Shown here piece after piece: positions 1-6,535 of a stretch of 10,632 bases of DNA. The notes below the pieces were generated by a model. That model had not been told where the DNA came from, made no database searches, and saw only the letters and a list, made by a program, of their open reading frames with translations. Location: positions 1-10,632 of the forward strand of contig DCKD01000054.1 of the NCBI GenBank assembly GCA_002320245.1, given 5' to 3'. How positions within the stretch are numbered: the first letter of the stretch is position 1; each line of letters begins with the position of its first letter. This DNA comes from Lachnospiraceae bacterium UBA1683. Its GTDB lineage: Bacteria > Bacillota > Clostridia > Lachnospirales > Lachnospiraceae. The translations under genes were made by a program, and so were the position numbers.

Positions 1-1496
1 TTCAATGTTAACTTAATGACATTGACCAGCAAATCCTCTTCTTTTTTCACGACAACCGTAAGTACTTTATCCTCCTGCTCCAAAGGATCCAGTCCATGCT
101 CGATTGCATTCTCCACAAGCGGCTGCAGTATCAGCTTCGGAATCTCGCAGGTGAATATGTTCTCATCAATCTCTTCTTCCACCCGAAAGCTGTTATCATG
201 CATAATCAGCTGAATACGCAGATATGCACGGATATTGTTGATCTCATTCTCCACTGTCGTCATCGTCTCTCCCCGATTCAGGCTGGTTCGGTAATAAGTC
301 GATAAATCCAGCGTCACTTTACTGATTTCATCTTCTTCTGCCTCGATTGCTTTCCAGTTTATGATAGACAATGAATTGTACAGGAAATGCGGATTGATCT
401 GTGCCTGCAGTGCCCGCATCTCTGTATGCTGCAATTCGATTTTCGCCTCATAGACTTCCGATATCAATTTATTCAGTTCGTCCATCATCCGCTGAAAGGA
501 ACGAATCAATGTACCGACTTCATCCTTGGACTCGCTGTGAACGGTAACCTTCCGGAATCCCATATGCACCTGATTCATATTCTCAGTCAGCCTCTCCAGA
601 CAGGATACAAGTCTCTTAGAAAAAATATAACTCAGTGCAACCAAAAGTACGATACATATTCCGATGATTGGAAAGTTCTGCCCTGTCAGCATCTGCGCGG
701 ATTTCGTAATGATTTTTTCCGGCCGGTACATGCAAAATGTCCATCCTGTACTTTCCATCTCCCGCTCCATGCAAACATAGTTGGCACGAATATATTCCAG
801 AGACTCCGGTTTTTCTGGACGATATTCTTCATCCATTGAATATCCGGAATAAATAACATTTCCCTCATCATCACAAACCAGACCACCGGTCTGTTCTTTT
901 AAAGTCGAACTGAACGGCTCCAGCGCTTTCGTATAATTCAACCGTATAGAAAGAACCGCTGTGAGATCTTCTTCTCCATAAAATTTTCTGGCTGCGACCA
1001 CTTCCCTGTTCGCTCCTCTCTTTACAAACCATTCGAGGAGGGAACTATCAGAGAGCTTTGAATTCCATTCTTGCTCTTCCAGCTCAGACATCGGAACAAT
1101 CGATTCTCCATGAGCGACATCGACATTGTCCGAATAAATCGTAATCCCTTTGATTTCCTGATGATAAATCTGGGGCATCTCAAGCAACGGATCCACGATA
1201 TCCGTGTAACGGACATACATCTCATAATCATTCTGCCCTCTCTGATTCAGAACATTTCTCAAATCTTGAGAATACGAAAGATAGTCAATCAGATTCTCAT
1301 AAATCTGCATCTGATTCTCCATCGTATCCACGGCCTGGTTAACAGAACTTTTCATCGTATCCGTCTCCTGCTCCCGTAGGAGGCGAACCATTCCCGTCTG
1401 CATATAAGCTACGATAATCGCTACTGGAAGTACTCCTGCAAGCACAGTGAGAATCGCTATCTTATATCTGTACTTCAGATTTTTATACTTCTTCAT
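1..1496 (-). CDS. YesM-type sensor histidine kinase (3' end outside the window)
   Basis: Membrane sensor kinase that should phosphorylate the response regulator encoded just upstream. The visible 498 codons show a short cytoplasmic start, TM1 (about residues 12-31), a large extracellular sensor region (about 32-275, dCache-like by position and family habit), TM2 (276-292), a HAMP-like linker (293-345), and the His_kinase motif NPHFLYNSL with phospho-acceptor His370. The N box of the ATPase domain follows as VENAIEHG (Asn463). The start ATG at 1496 overlaps the end of the regulator gene by 14 bp and has AGGA six bases upstream, so the two genes are translationally coupled. Oddity: the DNGxG box expected about 35 residues after the V of VENA is not there. 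The frame instead ends in VNVIKLTL at the window edge, so the gene may be interrupted or divergent just at position 14. Kinase identity is certain; intactness is not. Confidence 0.93.
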   Translation of the reverse strand, partial: MKKYKNLKYRYKIAILTVLAGVLPVAIIVAYMQTGMVRLLREQETDTMKSSVNQAVDTMENQMQIYENLIDYLSYSQDLRNVLNQRGQNDYEMYVRYTDIVDPLLEMPQIYHQEIKGITIYSDNVDVAHGESIVPMSELEEQEWNSKLSDSSLLEWFVKRGANREVVAARKFYGEEDLTAVLSIRLNYTKALEPFSSTLKEQTGGLVCDDEGNVIYSGYSMDEEYRPEKPESLEYIRANYVCMEREMESTGWTFCMYRPEKIITKSAQMLTGQNFPIIGICIVLLVALSYIFSKRLVSCLERLTENMNQVHMGFRKVTVHSESKDEVGTLIRSFQRMMDELNKLISEVYEAKIELQHTEMRALQAQINPHFLYNSLSIINWKAIEAEEDEISKVTLDLSTYYRTSLNRGETMTTVENEINNIRAYLRIQLIMHDNSFRVEEEIDENIFTCEIPKLILQPLVENAIEHGLDPLEQEDKVLTVVVKKEEDLLVNVIKLTL

Positions 1497-3027
1497 TATT
1501 TTCCTGATCATTTCCATTTCCCCGCCGGCAGGACTCCGGTGTACTTCCGAAAAACTCCCGGAAACTCCTGCAAAAATAAGAAGTATTCGAAAAGCCCACT
1601 TCTTTCGCTATCTGTGTAATTTTTTTATTTGTGTTCTCCAACATTTCTTTTGCCTTTTGCATCCGTACTTCCCGAATAAAACGGTTCAGATTCATCCCTG
1701 TCTCTTCTTTGAATACGGCGCTTAAGTATCCGGCAGACAAGTATACCTGATCCGCCAGCATCTCCACGCTTAGGTTCTTCTCATAATTATGATAAATATA
1801 ACTCTTTACTTCTGTAATCTCTTTACGGAATTCTTCATTCTCTTCCTGGAGAAAATTCTCCAGCTCACGAATACTTTTCTCTGTGATGGCAAGCACCTCC
1901 TGGATTGTTCTGCATCGATACAGCCGGTCCACTGTCCTTGACAGTTCCTTCTCCCCGGCTGAGGACATGACTTCATAAATCTCCTTCAGAATACTTGAAA
2001 ATACAAACTTCACATACATTTCCGAAAACTGTTTCACTTTTCGATACTTCTCTTCCAGCTTGTTGAAATCCTGCCACAGATGAGTGATGTCTTTATACCG
2101 AATGTCTTCGGTGATACTTCCGAGAATCTCTGCATCTTCTACTTCTCTCGCCGGCACTTCTTCCACTTCTTTTCCGCTTAGGAAAATATGATGCCTTGGC
2201 TGATAAAACTTCTCTTCCAAAAGCTGTTCCAGCTGCTGAAATTCGGACGGCATCTCATCCGCGTCCTGTATCTCCCTGCTCACCGCAAAATAGCATTCTG
2301 TATCGTAATGCTGCTGGAAAAACAGATAGATCTGATTCGCCAACTGTTCATAATCCGTATATTTTTCACGGAATAAAAAGAGGGATTCATTGGAGTTCAA
2401 GTTCAGGTAAAAAAACTCTCGCTGAATCTGATCTTTTAAATTAGATACAAAACGTTCCTCTTCTGTTTCAAAAAAATTCTCGGAACTTGCCACAAGAATC
2501 ATCCGGACATAGCCAATCGATTCTTTTTCTTCCCATCCCGCAAATCCGGACAATCTCCGGTAATCTTCTTCATTCCCCGTATACAGATAATTCATGAGAA
2601 AATATTTTTTCAGATAATCTTCCTGTCGAATCTGTTTTTTTGTATCCTCCAGCCGGTCTTCTATCTTCCCCCTCACTCGTTCAAATGTTTTATGGAACTC
2701 TGAAGGATCCACCGGCTTTAGAACATAATCCACAACACCAAAACGCAATGTATCTCTGGCATATGTGAAATCATTGTATCCGCTGAAAATGACAATTTCC
2801 AGATCCGGATAAATCTCTCGTGCTTTCTCCGTCAATTCAAGACCATTCATATACGGCATCTTGATATCAGAAAACAGAACATCCGCCTTCTTCTCCATCA
2901 GAATCCCAAGAGTTGCTTTTCCATTCTCTGCTTCCAGAATCGTAAATTCTTCTTTTTCTCTTTTCAGCAAAAATTTAATCCCGTTACGTTCCAGTTTTTC
3001 GTCGTCCACTATCAATATCGTAATCAT
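1483..3027 (-). CDS. YesN/AraC-type response regulator
   Basis: Cytoplasmic DNA-binding partner of the adjacent sensor kinase, probably activating the sugar transport genes upstream. The 514-residue protein has an N-terminal receiver domain (1-120) with acidic pair Asp8/Asp9, phosphorylation site Asp54 in the SDIKMP motif, Ser82 and Lys104 (VLKPVD), all the residues needed for phosphotransfer. A long central linker (about 125-400) without recognised motifs is usual for YesN proteins. The C-terminal AraC domain (about 403-503) has two helix-turn-helix units: LSVEMLADQVYLSAGYLSAV and, later, ITQIAKEVGFSNTSYFCRSF. The start has a moderate AAGGA Shine-Dalgarno eight bases upstream. Its stop codon lies inside the first codons of the kinase gene. 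A promoter and hairpin sit in the 150-bp gap before it, so it can be expressed apart from the transporter as well as by read-through. Confidence 0.95.
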   Translation of the reverse strand: MITILIVDDEKLERNGIKFLLKREKEEFTILEAENGKATLGILMEKKADVLFSDIKMPYMNGLELTEKAREIYPDLEIVIFSGYNDFTYARDTLRFGVVDYVLKPVDPSEFHKTFERVRGKIEDRLEDTKKQIRQEDYLKKYFLMNYLYTGNEEDYRRLSGFAGWEEKESIGYVRMILVASSENFFETEEERFVSNLKDQIQREFFYLNLNSNESLFLFREKYTDYEQLANQIYLFFQQHYDTECYFAVSREIQDADEMPSEFQQLEQLLEEKFYQPRHHIFLSGKEVEEVPAREVEDAEILGSITEDIRYKDITHLWQDFNKLEEKYRKVKQFSEMYVKFVFSSILKEIYEVMSSAGEKELSRTVDRLYRCRTIQEVLAITEKSIRELENFLQEENEEFRKEITEVKSYIYHNYEKNLSVEMLADQVYLSAGYLSAVFKEETGMNLNRFIREVRMQKAKEMLENTNKKITQIAKEVGFSNTSYFCRSFREFFGSTPESCRRGNGNDQENNEEV

Positions 3028-3053
3028 TTTTCCATTCCTTTTTTAATGTTCGA

Positions 3054-3103
3054 AAACAGCAGTACCTTTCTGCTATTCCCACGCGGAAAGAATACTGCTG
3101 TTT
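3054..3103 (-). promoter_or_regulatory. Leader hairpin between the MalG-type permease and the response regulator
   Basis: A perfect 11-bp inverted repeat, AAACAGCAGTA (3054-3064) with TACTGCTGTTT (3093-3103), is extended after a small bulge by CTTTC (3066-3070) with GAAAG (3086-3090) and two further G-C pairs. On the transcribed strand only TTTT then CGAACATTAAAAAAGG follows, so it is not a clean intrinsic terminator. It lies downstream of the permease stop and within the leader predicted for the regulator mRNA. It could protect the transporter mRNA 3' end, reduce read-through, or modulate regulator translation; the sequence does not decide. Confidence 0.7.
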
Positions 3104-3123
3104 CAGTAAATTCAATTAATTCT

Positions 3124-3152
3124 ATTGTAAATCATCGGGCGGTATATTACAA
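3124..3152 (-). promoter_or_regulatory. Predicted sigma-A promoter for the response regulator/kinase pair
   Basis: The minus strand reads TTGTAA (3152-3147), a 17-bp spacer, then TACAAT (3129-3124); the -10 matches the consensus in five of six positions and the -35 in four of six. The predicted start near 3117 gives a leader of about 90 nt that contains the hairpin at 3054-3103. Prediction by eye only. Confidence 0.5.
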
Positions 3153-3177
3153 GCTTACATCATTTCTGCTAATATCA

Positions 3178-4071
3178 TCAACCTTTCACAGCACCTGCAA
3201 CAACACCTTCGATAATGTATTTCTGACATACAAGATAGAAGATAATGATTGGTACGATTGCCAGTACCAAAGTTCCCATCATAGCTCCCATATCAACAGA
3301 ACCATATCCACCTTTTAGATATTGTACCGCAATCGGGATTGTCTTCCATTTCTTCGTATCAAGTACAAGTGACGGAAGGAGGTAGTCATTCCATATCCAC
3401 ATCGCCTGCAGAATCGTAACCGTCACACAAGTCGGTTTCGTGATTGGAAGTACGACTTTGAAAAATGTCTGGATTGGCGTACATCCATCAATCATTGCTG
3501 CTTCCTCGATTTCCAACGGAATGGATTTCATGAAACCTGTAAACATGAATATCGACAGCCCTGCTCCGAATCCAAGATAAATCAGGATGATTCCCCATGG
3601 ATTTCCAAGTTTCAGCATATTTGCAACCTTAGACAGTGTATACATTTCCATCTGGAAAGGAACGATCATTGCAAACAGGCACATCACATAAATCGCTTTG
3701 GTCACTTTTGTATGAACGCGGCTGATATACCATGCACACATGGAGCAACAGATAATAATCGCTGCAACCGAGCCAATTGTGATGAACATACTCCATCCAA
3801 ATGCTTCAATCAATCCTGTTCTTTCAATACCTCTGATATAGTTCTCCAGTTCCACATACATATTGCCTGTAGGAATCTTGAACGGATATTTACTGATATA
3901 TGCTTTCTTTTTAAAGGAGTTGATAAAAACCAACACAATCGGGTACATATATAAAACACTGATAATCGTAAAGATAATCGTCAGGAGTGTTCCATGTTTG
4001 GATTTTCTCTCTTTTCCAGACTGGTCTCTGTGCCGCATTTCTGTCTTGTTTTTCTGTTTATTCTGAAGCAT
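3178..4071 (-). CDS. CUT1 ABC transporter permease, MalG/LacG type
   Basis: One half of the membrane channel of a carbohydrate importer. The 297 residues begin with a charged cytoplasmic extension of about 27 residues (rich in K, R, Q), followed by about six membrane segments. The first is about 28-50 and the last, near 268-284, is followed by the C-terminal KYIIEGVVAGAVKG typical of MalG-type proteins. The EAA loop that docks onto the ATPase is clear at 190-209 (EAAMIDG ... VVLP). The start overlaps the upstream permease stop by one base (TAATG), with a perfect AAAGGAGGT Shine-Dalgarno about nine bases before it, indicating translational coupling and equal stoichiometry. Family assignment is secure. 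The sugar is unknown, as no sugar-processing enzyme lies in the window. Confidence 0.95.
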   Translation of the reverse strand: MLQNKQKNKTEMRHRDQSGKERKSKHGTLLTIIFTIISVLYMYPIVLVFINSFKKKAYISKYPFKIPTGNMYVELENYIRGIERTGLIEAFGWSMFITIGSVAAIIICCSMCAWYISRVHTKVTKAIYVMCLFAMIVPFQMEMYTLSKVANMLKLGNPWGIILIYLGFGAGLSIFMFTGFMKSIPLEIEEAAMIDGCTPIQTFFKVVLPITKPTCVTVTILQAMWIWNDYLLPSLVLDTKKWKTIPIAVQYLKGGYGSVDMGAMMGTLVLAIVPIIIFYLVCQKYIIEGVVAGAVKG

Positions 4072-4913
4072 TACTGCTGTACCTCCTTTGATGTCGTAAG
4101 TTTATTCTGCAGAACCGCAATCACACCTACGATAATAAAGAAAATAACCGCCTTCGCCTGACCGACACCTTCGTATCCGGTTCTTCCATAGAATGTGTTA
4201 TAAATGTTCAATGCGAGCATTTCAGACATCTTGGAAGGAGCACCATTGGTCAATGCCAGGTTCTGATCGAACAGCTTAAATCCATTCGTCACTGTCAGGA
4301 ATGTACAGATTGTGATGGAAGGCATAACCATCGGAAGGGTCACATAGCGGAGCAGCTGCTTCGCGTTTGCCCCGTCAATCTTTGCTGCCTCAATCAATTC
4401 ACCCGGAATATTCTGGATGCCTGAGATGTAGATAATCATCATATATCCGATTTGCTGCCAGCACATCAGAATAACTAATCCCCAGAAACCGTATACAGAA
4501 GAATAAGTCAATGTTCTTCCAAAAATCGCCAGCACACCGTTGAGCAACAACTGCCATATATAACCAAGTACGATACCTCCAATCAGGTTTGGCATAAAGA
4601 ATACCGTCCTGAATATATTTGTTCCGCGGATTCCTTTTGTCAGCAGCAATGCCACTGCAAATGCCAGTACATTAATCAAAAGCACAGTCACGATTGTGAA
4701 CAACGCGGTGTACCACATCGAATGTATGAACGTCGGGTCCTCAAATACTTTCATATAATTTTTCAATCCGATAAATGTGGCATCCGTTACGGTCGTGAAT
4801 TTACAGAAGGATAAATATACTCCCAAAAGGAATGGTGCGATAAATCCGATTGTAAATGCAATCATCGTCGGAAGCACAAAGACTGGAAAATATCTCTTAA
4901 TTGCTTTCTCCAT
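4071..4913 (-). CDS. CUT1 ABC transporter permease, MalF/UgpA type
   Basis: Partner permease of the MalG-type protein, forming the heterodimeric translocation path of a sugar importer. The 280-residue protein has about six hydrophobic segments: about 9-33, 69-92, 103-125, 143-163, and two more near 200-220 and 252-272. It lacks the large extra periplasmic loop of enteric MalF, as is normal in Firmicutes. The EAA motif is at 175-194 (EAAKIDG ... YVTLP). The ATG is preceded by an AGAGGG Shine-Dalgarno at usual spacing. An ATG five bases further upstream is out of frame. It follows the solute-binding protein gene after an 81-bp gap containing a strong hairpin, and overlaps the next permease by one base. 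Its ATPase partner is not encoded nearby. Confidence 0.95.
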   Translation of the reverse strand: MEKAIKRYFPVFVLPTMIAFTIGFIAPFLLGVYLSFCKFTTVTDATFIGLKNYMKVFEDPTFIHSMWYTALFTIVTVLLINVLAFAVALLLTKGIRGTNIFRTVFFMPNLIGGIVLGYIWQLLLNGVLAIFGRTLTYSSVYGFWGLVILMCWQQIGYMMIIYISGIQNIPGELIEAAKIDGANAKQLLRYVTLPMVMPSITICTFLTVTNGFKLFDQNLALTNGAPSKMSEMLALNIYNTFYGRTGYEGVGQAKAVIFFIIVGVIAVLQNKLTTSKEVQQ

Positions 4914-4936
4914 TTCATCCGCCCTCTCTACTTGAC

Positions 4937-4966
4937 AGGAGCTCCGTCAAAACTGCCGGAGCTCCT
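4937..4966 (-). promoter_or_regulatory. Hairpin between binding-protein and permease genes
   Basis: Perfect 10-bp inverted repeat AGGAGCTCCG / CGGAGCTCCT around a 10-base loop, 28 bp after the binding-protein stop codon. No T-run follows on the transcribed strand, so it is not a classical terminator. In ABC importer operons hairpins in this position commonly stabilise the upstream mRNA and lower permease expression relative to the binding protein, as in enteric malE-malF. That role is inferred by analogy. Confidence 0.75.
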
Positions 4967-4994
4967 TCCTTAAGTTACATTAACTTTTTATTTG

Positions 4995-6338
4995 TTACTC
5001 GTTTGCTGCTGCGTACTCTGTTGCCCATCCGTCAACAAATGCTGTCTCTACTGTGCTCCAGTCACCAGTTCCCTGAGCATACTCAAGAAGTGCGCTTCCT
5101 ACGCCGTTCTTCCACTCTTCAGAAGGCATTGTTGTGAAGTTCCATGTTACAGGTGTCTTTCCTGCTTCTGTATACTCTTCGTTTGCCTGTACAAGCGGAT
5201 TGGATGGCAGATAATCTGCAAATGTTGTAAACGGTGTTACGAATCCCATTTCATTTGCCAGTGCTTCGCGTCCTTCATCACTCTCAACTACCCATGTCAT
5301 GAAATCAAGTGTCGCCTGAATGTCTTCCTCCGAAGCATTCTTGTTTACGCACCAGTAGTTCTCTGATCCTGTGCAAAGACCCTGATCCTCTTCACCTTCT
5401 GCTCCAATGTAGATTGGAAGCATTCCAAGATCCTCATCAGCTACTTCGTTATCTTTGATATCATTGTAAGCCCATGTACCATTCTGATAGAATACTGCTT
5501 CACCGAGTGTAAACTCAGAAGCTGCATCCTCACCTGTCTTAGAAGAAATCATGCTTGCATCACATGTTGAATCTGTGATGTACAAATCCCAGATGTTCTT
5601 GTAATTCTCAAGATATGTACCTTCGATTGCATCTGTAGATTCGATTCCTTTATCTGTGTACTCGTAATAGATAGGAAGGTTTGCAAGGTGTGTCTTAAAT
5701 CTCCAGTCTGAAGAAGAATCCATACCTGCTGATGTGAACGCCCCCTCTACTCCGAGATCATCTTTATGTGCCTGAATTCCGTCAGCGACTTTCTTCAAAG
5801 CATCAAAATTATTCAGCTTATCAATAGATTTGATTTCTGCATCATCAAGTTCAAAATATTTGTTCAACAGAGCCTTGTTGTAAATGATTCCATATGTCTC
5901 GATAACATATGCGATACCCTTTACTTCATCTCCCTCTTTCAGTACATAGTCATCACTCTGTACATCTTTGTAAATCTGGCTGTCTGCTAAATCGTAGCAG
6001 TAATCTTTCCATGTAGCCAATCCAACCGGTCCGTTTACCTGAAATAACGTAGGAGCCTCGTCCTTAGCCATCTCTGACTTCAGCTGTGACTCATAAGTTC
6101 CGGAAGCTGCTGTCTGTACATCAACCTGAACACCAGTCTCTTCTGTATACTTCTCAGCAAGAGCTACCCACTGGTCAGCCTGTTCTGGTTTAAAGTTCAA
6201 ATAATAAACTTTTCCTGTTGCTTCTTTCTTGTCTGAAGAATCAGCCTTATCACTGTCTCCTGATCCTCCACATCCTGCAAGTATTCCTCCAACCATTGCT
6301 GCAGAAAGCAGAACTGCGATTAATTTTTTCTTTTTCAT
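4995..6338 (-). CDS. CUT1 extracellular solute-binding lipoprotein
   Basis: Lipid-anchored receptor that captures a carbohydrate outside the cell and delivers it to the two permeases encoded next. From the chosen start the protein has 447 residues: a Lys-rich n-region (MKKKKL), a hydrophobic stretch, and lipobox LAGC with Cys23 as the lipidated residue, followed by a Ser/Asp/Lys-rich linker. The mature part, from about residue 42 (KVYYLNFKPEQADQW), has the family-1 binding-protein pattern, including AIKY-like 'KYTEETGVQVDV', 'PTLFQVNGP' and aromatic residues such as YEYTD and NYWCVN, which could stack on a sugar. The start is at 6338 because AGGAGG lies nine bases upstream. An in-frame ATG at 6365 would place that site inside the gene and add nine residues before the signal peptide. 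It is the first gene of the transport operon. Ligand unknown. Confidence 0.95.
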   Translation of the reverse strand: MKKKKLIAVLLSAAMVGGILAGCGGSGDSDKADSSDKKEATGKVYYLNFKPEQADQWVALAEKYTEETGVQVDVQTAASGTYESQLKSEMAKDEAPTLFQVNGPVGLATWKDYCYDLADSQIYKDVQSDDYVLKEGDEVKGIAYVIETYGIIYNKALLNKYFELDDAEIKSIDKLNNFDALKKVADGIQAHKDDLGVEGAFTSAGMDSSSDWRFKTHLANLPIYYEYTDKGIESTDAIEGTYLENYKNIWDLYITDSTCDASMISSKTGEDAASEFTLGEAVFYQNGTWAYNDIKDNEVADEDLGMLPIYIGAEGEEDQGLCTGSENYWCVNKNASEEDIQATLDFMTWVVESDEGREALANEMGFVTPFTTFADYLPSNPLVQANEEYTEAGKTPVTWNFTTMPSEEWKNGVGSALLEYAQGTGDWSTVETAFVDGWATEYAAANE

Positions 6339-6347
6339 AAAAACCGT

Positions 6348-6353
6348 CCTCCT
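6348..6353 (-). promoter_or_regulatory. Shine-Dalgarno site deciding the binding-protein start
   Basis: AGGAGG on the minus strand, nine bases before the ATG at 6338. It supports that start over the in-frame ATG at 6365, and the shorter product also begins with a normal lipoprotein signal peptide. Confidence 0.85.
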
Positions 6354-6389
6354 TTTTCTTTCCATGACTTCTTGGCTTTTGTTGAGTTT

Positions 6390-6418
6390 ATTATAAAAGA
6401 AGATGAACTATTCGAACA
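6390..6418 (-). promoter_or_regulatory. Predicted promoter of the carbohydrate transport operon
   Basis: A perfect TATAAT -10 (6395-6390) has a 17-bp spacer to a very poor -35, TGTTCG (6418-6413). A strong -10 with a non-consensus -35 is typical of promoters that need an activator. The predicted leader is about 45 nt long to the ATG at 6338. Prediction by eye. Confidence 0.6.
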
Positions 6419-6441
6419 TGATAAAAAAAACAGAAACATGT
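6411..6441 (-). promoter_or_regulatory. Tandem CATGTT half-sites, probable AraC-type activator site
   Basis: The minus strand carries ACATGTTTCTG (6441-6431) and TCATGTTCGAA (6421-6411). The shared CATGTT core repeats in the same orientation exactly 20 bp apart, and the inner copy covers the -35 region. Two half-sites about two helical turns apart, with the proximal one at -35, is the usual layout for an AraC-family activator. The YesN-type regulator encoded at 1483-3027 is the obvious candidate. Binding is inferred. Confidence 0.5.
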
Positions 6442-6466
6442 TCAATTTTCACGAAAATGTACAAAT

Positions 6467-6525
6467 GGGGACAGGTACCGGCGTGTATCGGGGACTATCC
6501 TCAATACACATCGGTACCTGTCCCC
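6467..6525. repeat. 59-bp near-perfect palindrome (REP/MITE-like)
   Basis: The outer arms GGGGACAGGTACCG (6467-6480) and CGGTACCTGTCCCC (6512-6525) are a perfect 14-bp inverted repeat. The symmetry continues inward: GTGTAT (6483-6488) with ATACAC (6504-6509), then GGGGA (6490-6494) with TCCTC (6498-6502, one G-U), closing on a three-base CTA loop. Only two positions fail to pair. It lies 10 bp after the metQ stop codon. Such GGGGACAGG-type palindromes resemble dispersed REP or miniature elements of Firmicutes. It may also slow transcription out of metQ, but the bases that follow (ATTTGTACATTTTCG) are not a proper terminator T-tract. Confidence 0.8.
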
Positions 6526-6535
6526 GATAAGTATC

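Noticed and set aside
387..839. Plus-strand open frame of 150 codons opposite the sensor kinase
   Set aside because: It lies wholly antisense to a well-supported kinase gene and its translation shows no recognisable domain, so it is a mirror frame. The same holds for plus-strand frames at 1071-1379 and 9699-10124.
3054..3103. Intrinsic terminator after the permease genes
   Set aside because: The stem is strong, but only four T residues follow before CGAACATT on the minus strand, and none on the plus strand; kept as a regulatory hairpin instead.
3168..3177. GCTAATATCA shared with the lysR upstream region (about 10263)
   Set aside because: A 10-mer match in AT-rich spacers of a 10-kb window is expected by chance, and the two contexts have no common regulator.
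6339..6365. Nine-codon N-terminal extension of the sugar-binding protein
   Set aside because: The ATG at 6365 would put the AGGAGG site inside the gene and place extra residues before a complete lipoprotein signal peptide; the start at 6338 fits better.
6445..6458. ATTTTCACGAAAAT dyad considered as a catabolite (cre) site
   Set aside because: It is a neat 6-bp dyad, but the bases around the central CG do not fit the cre consensus on either strand.
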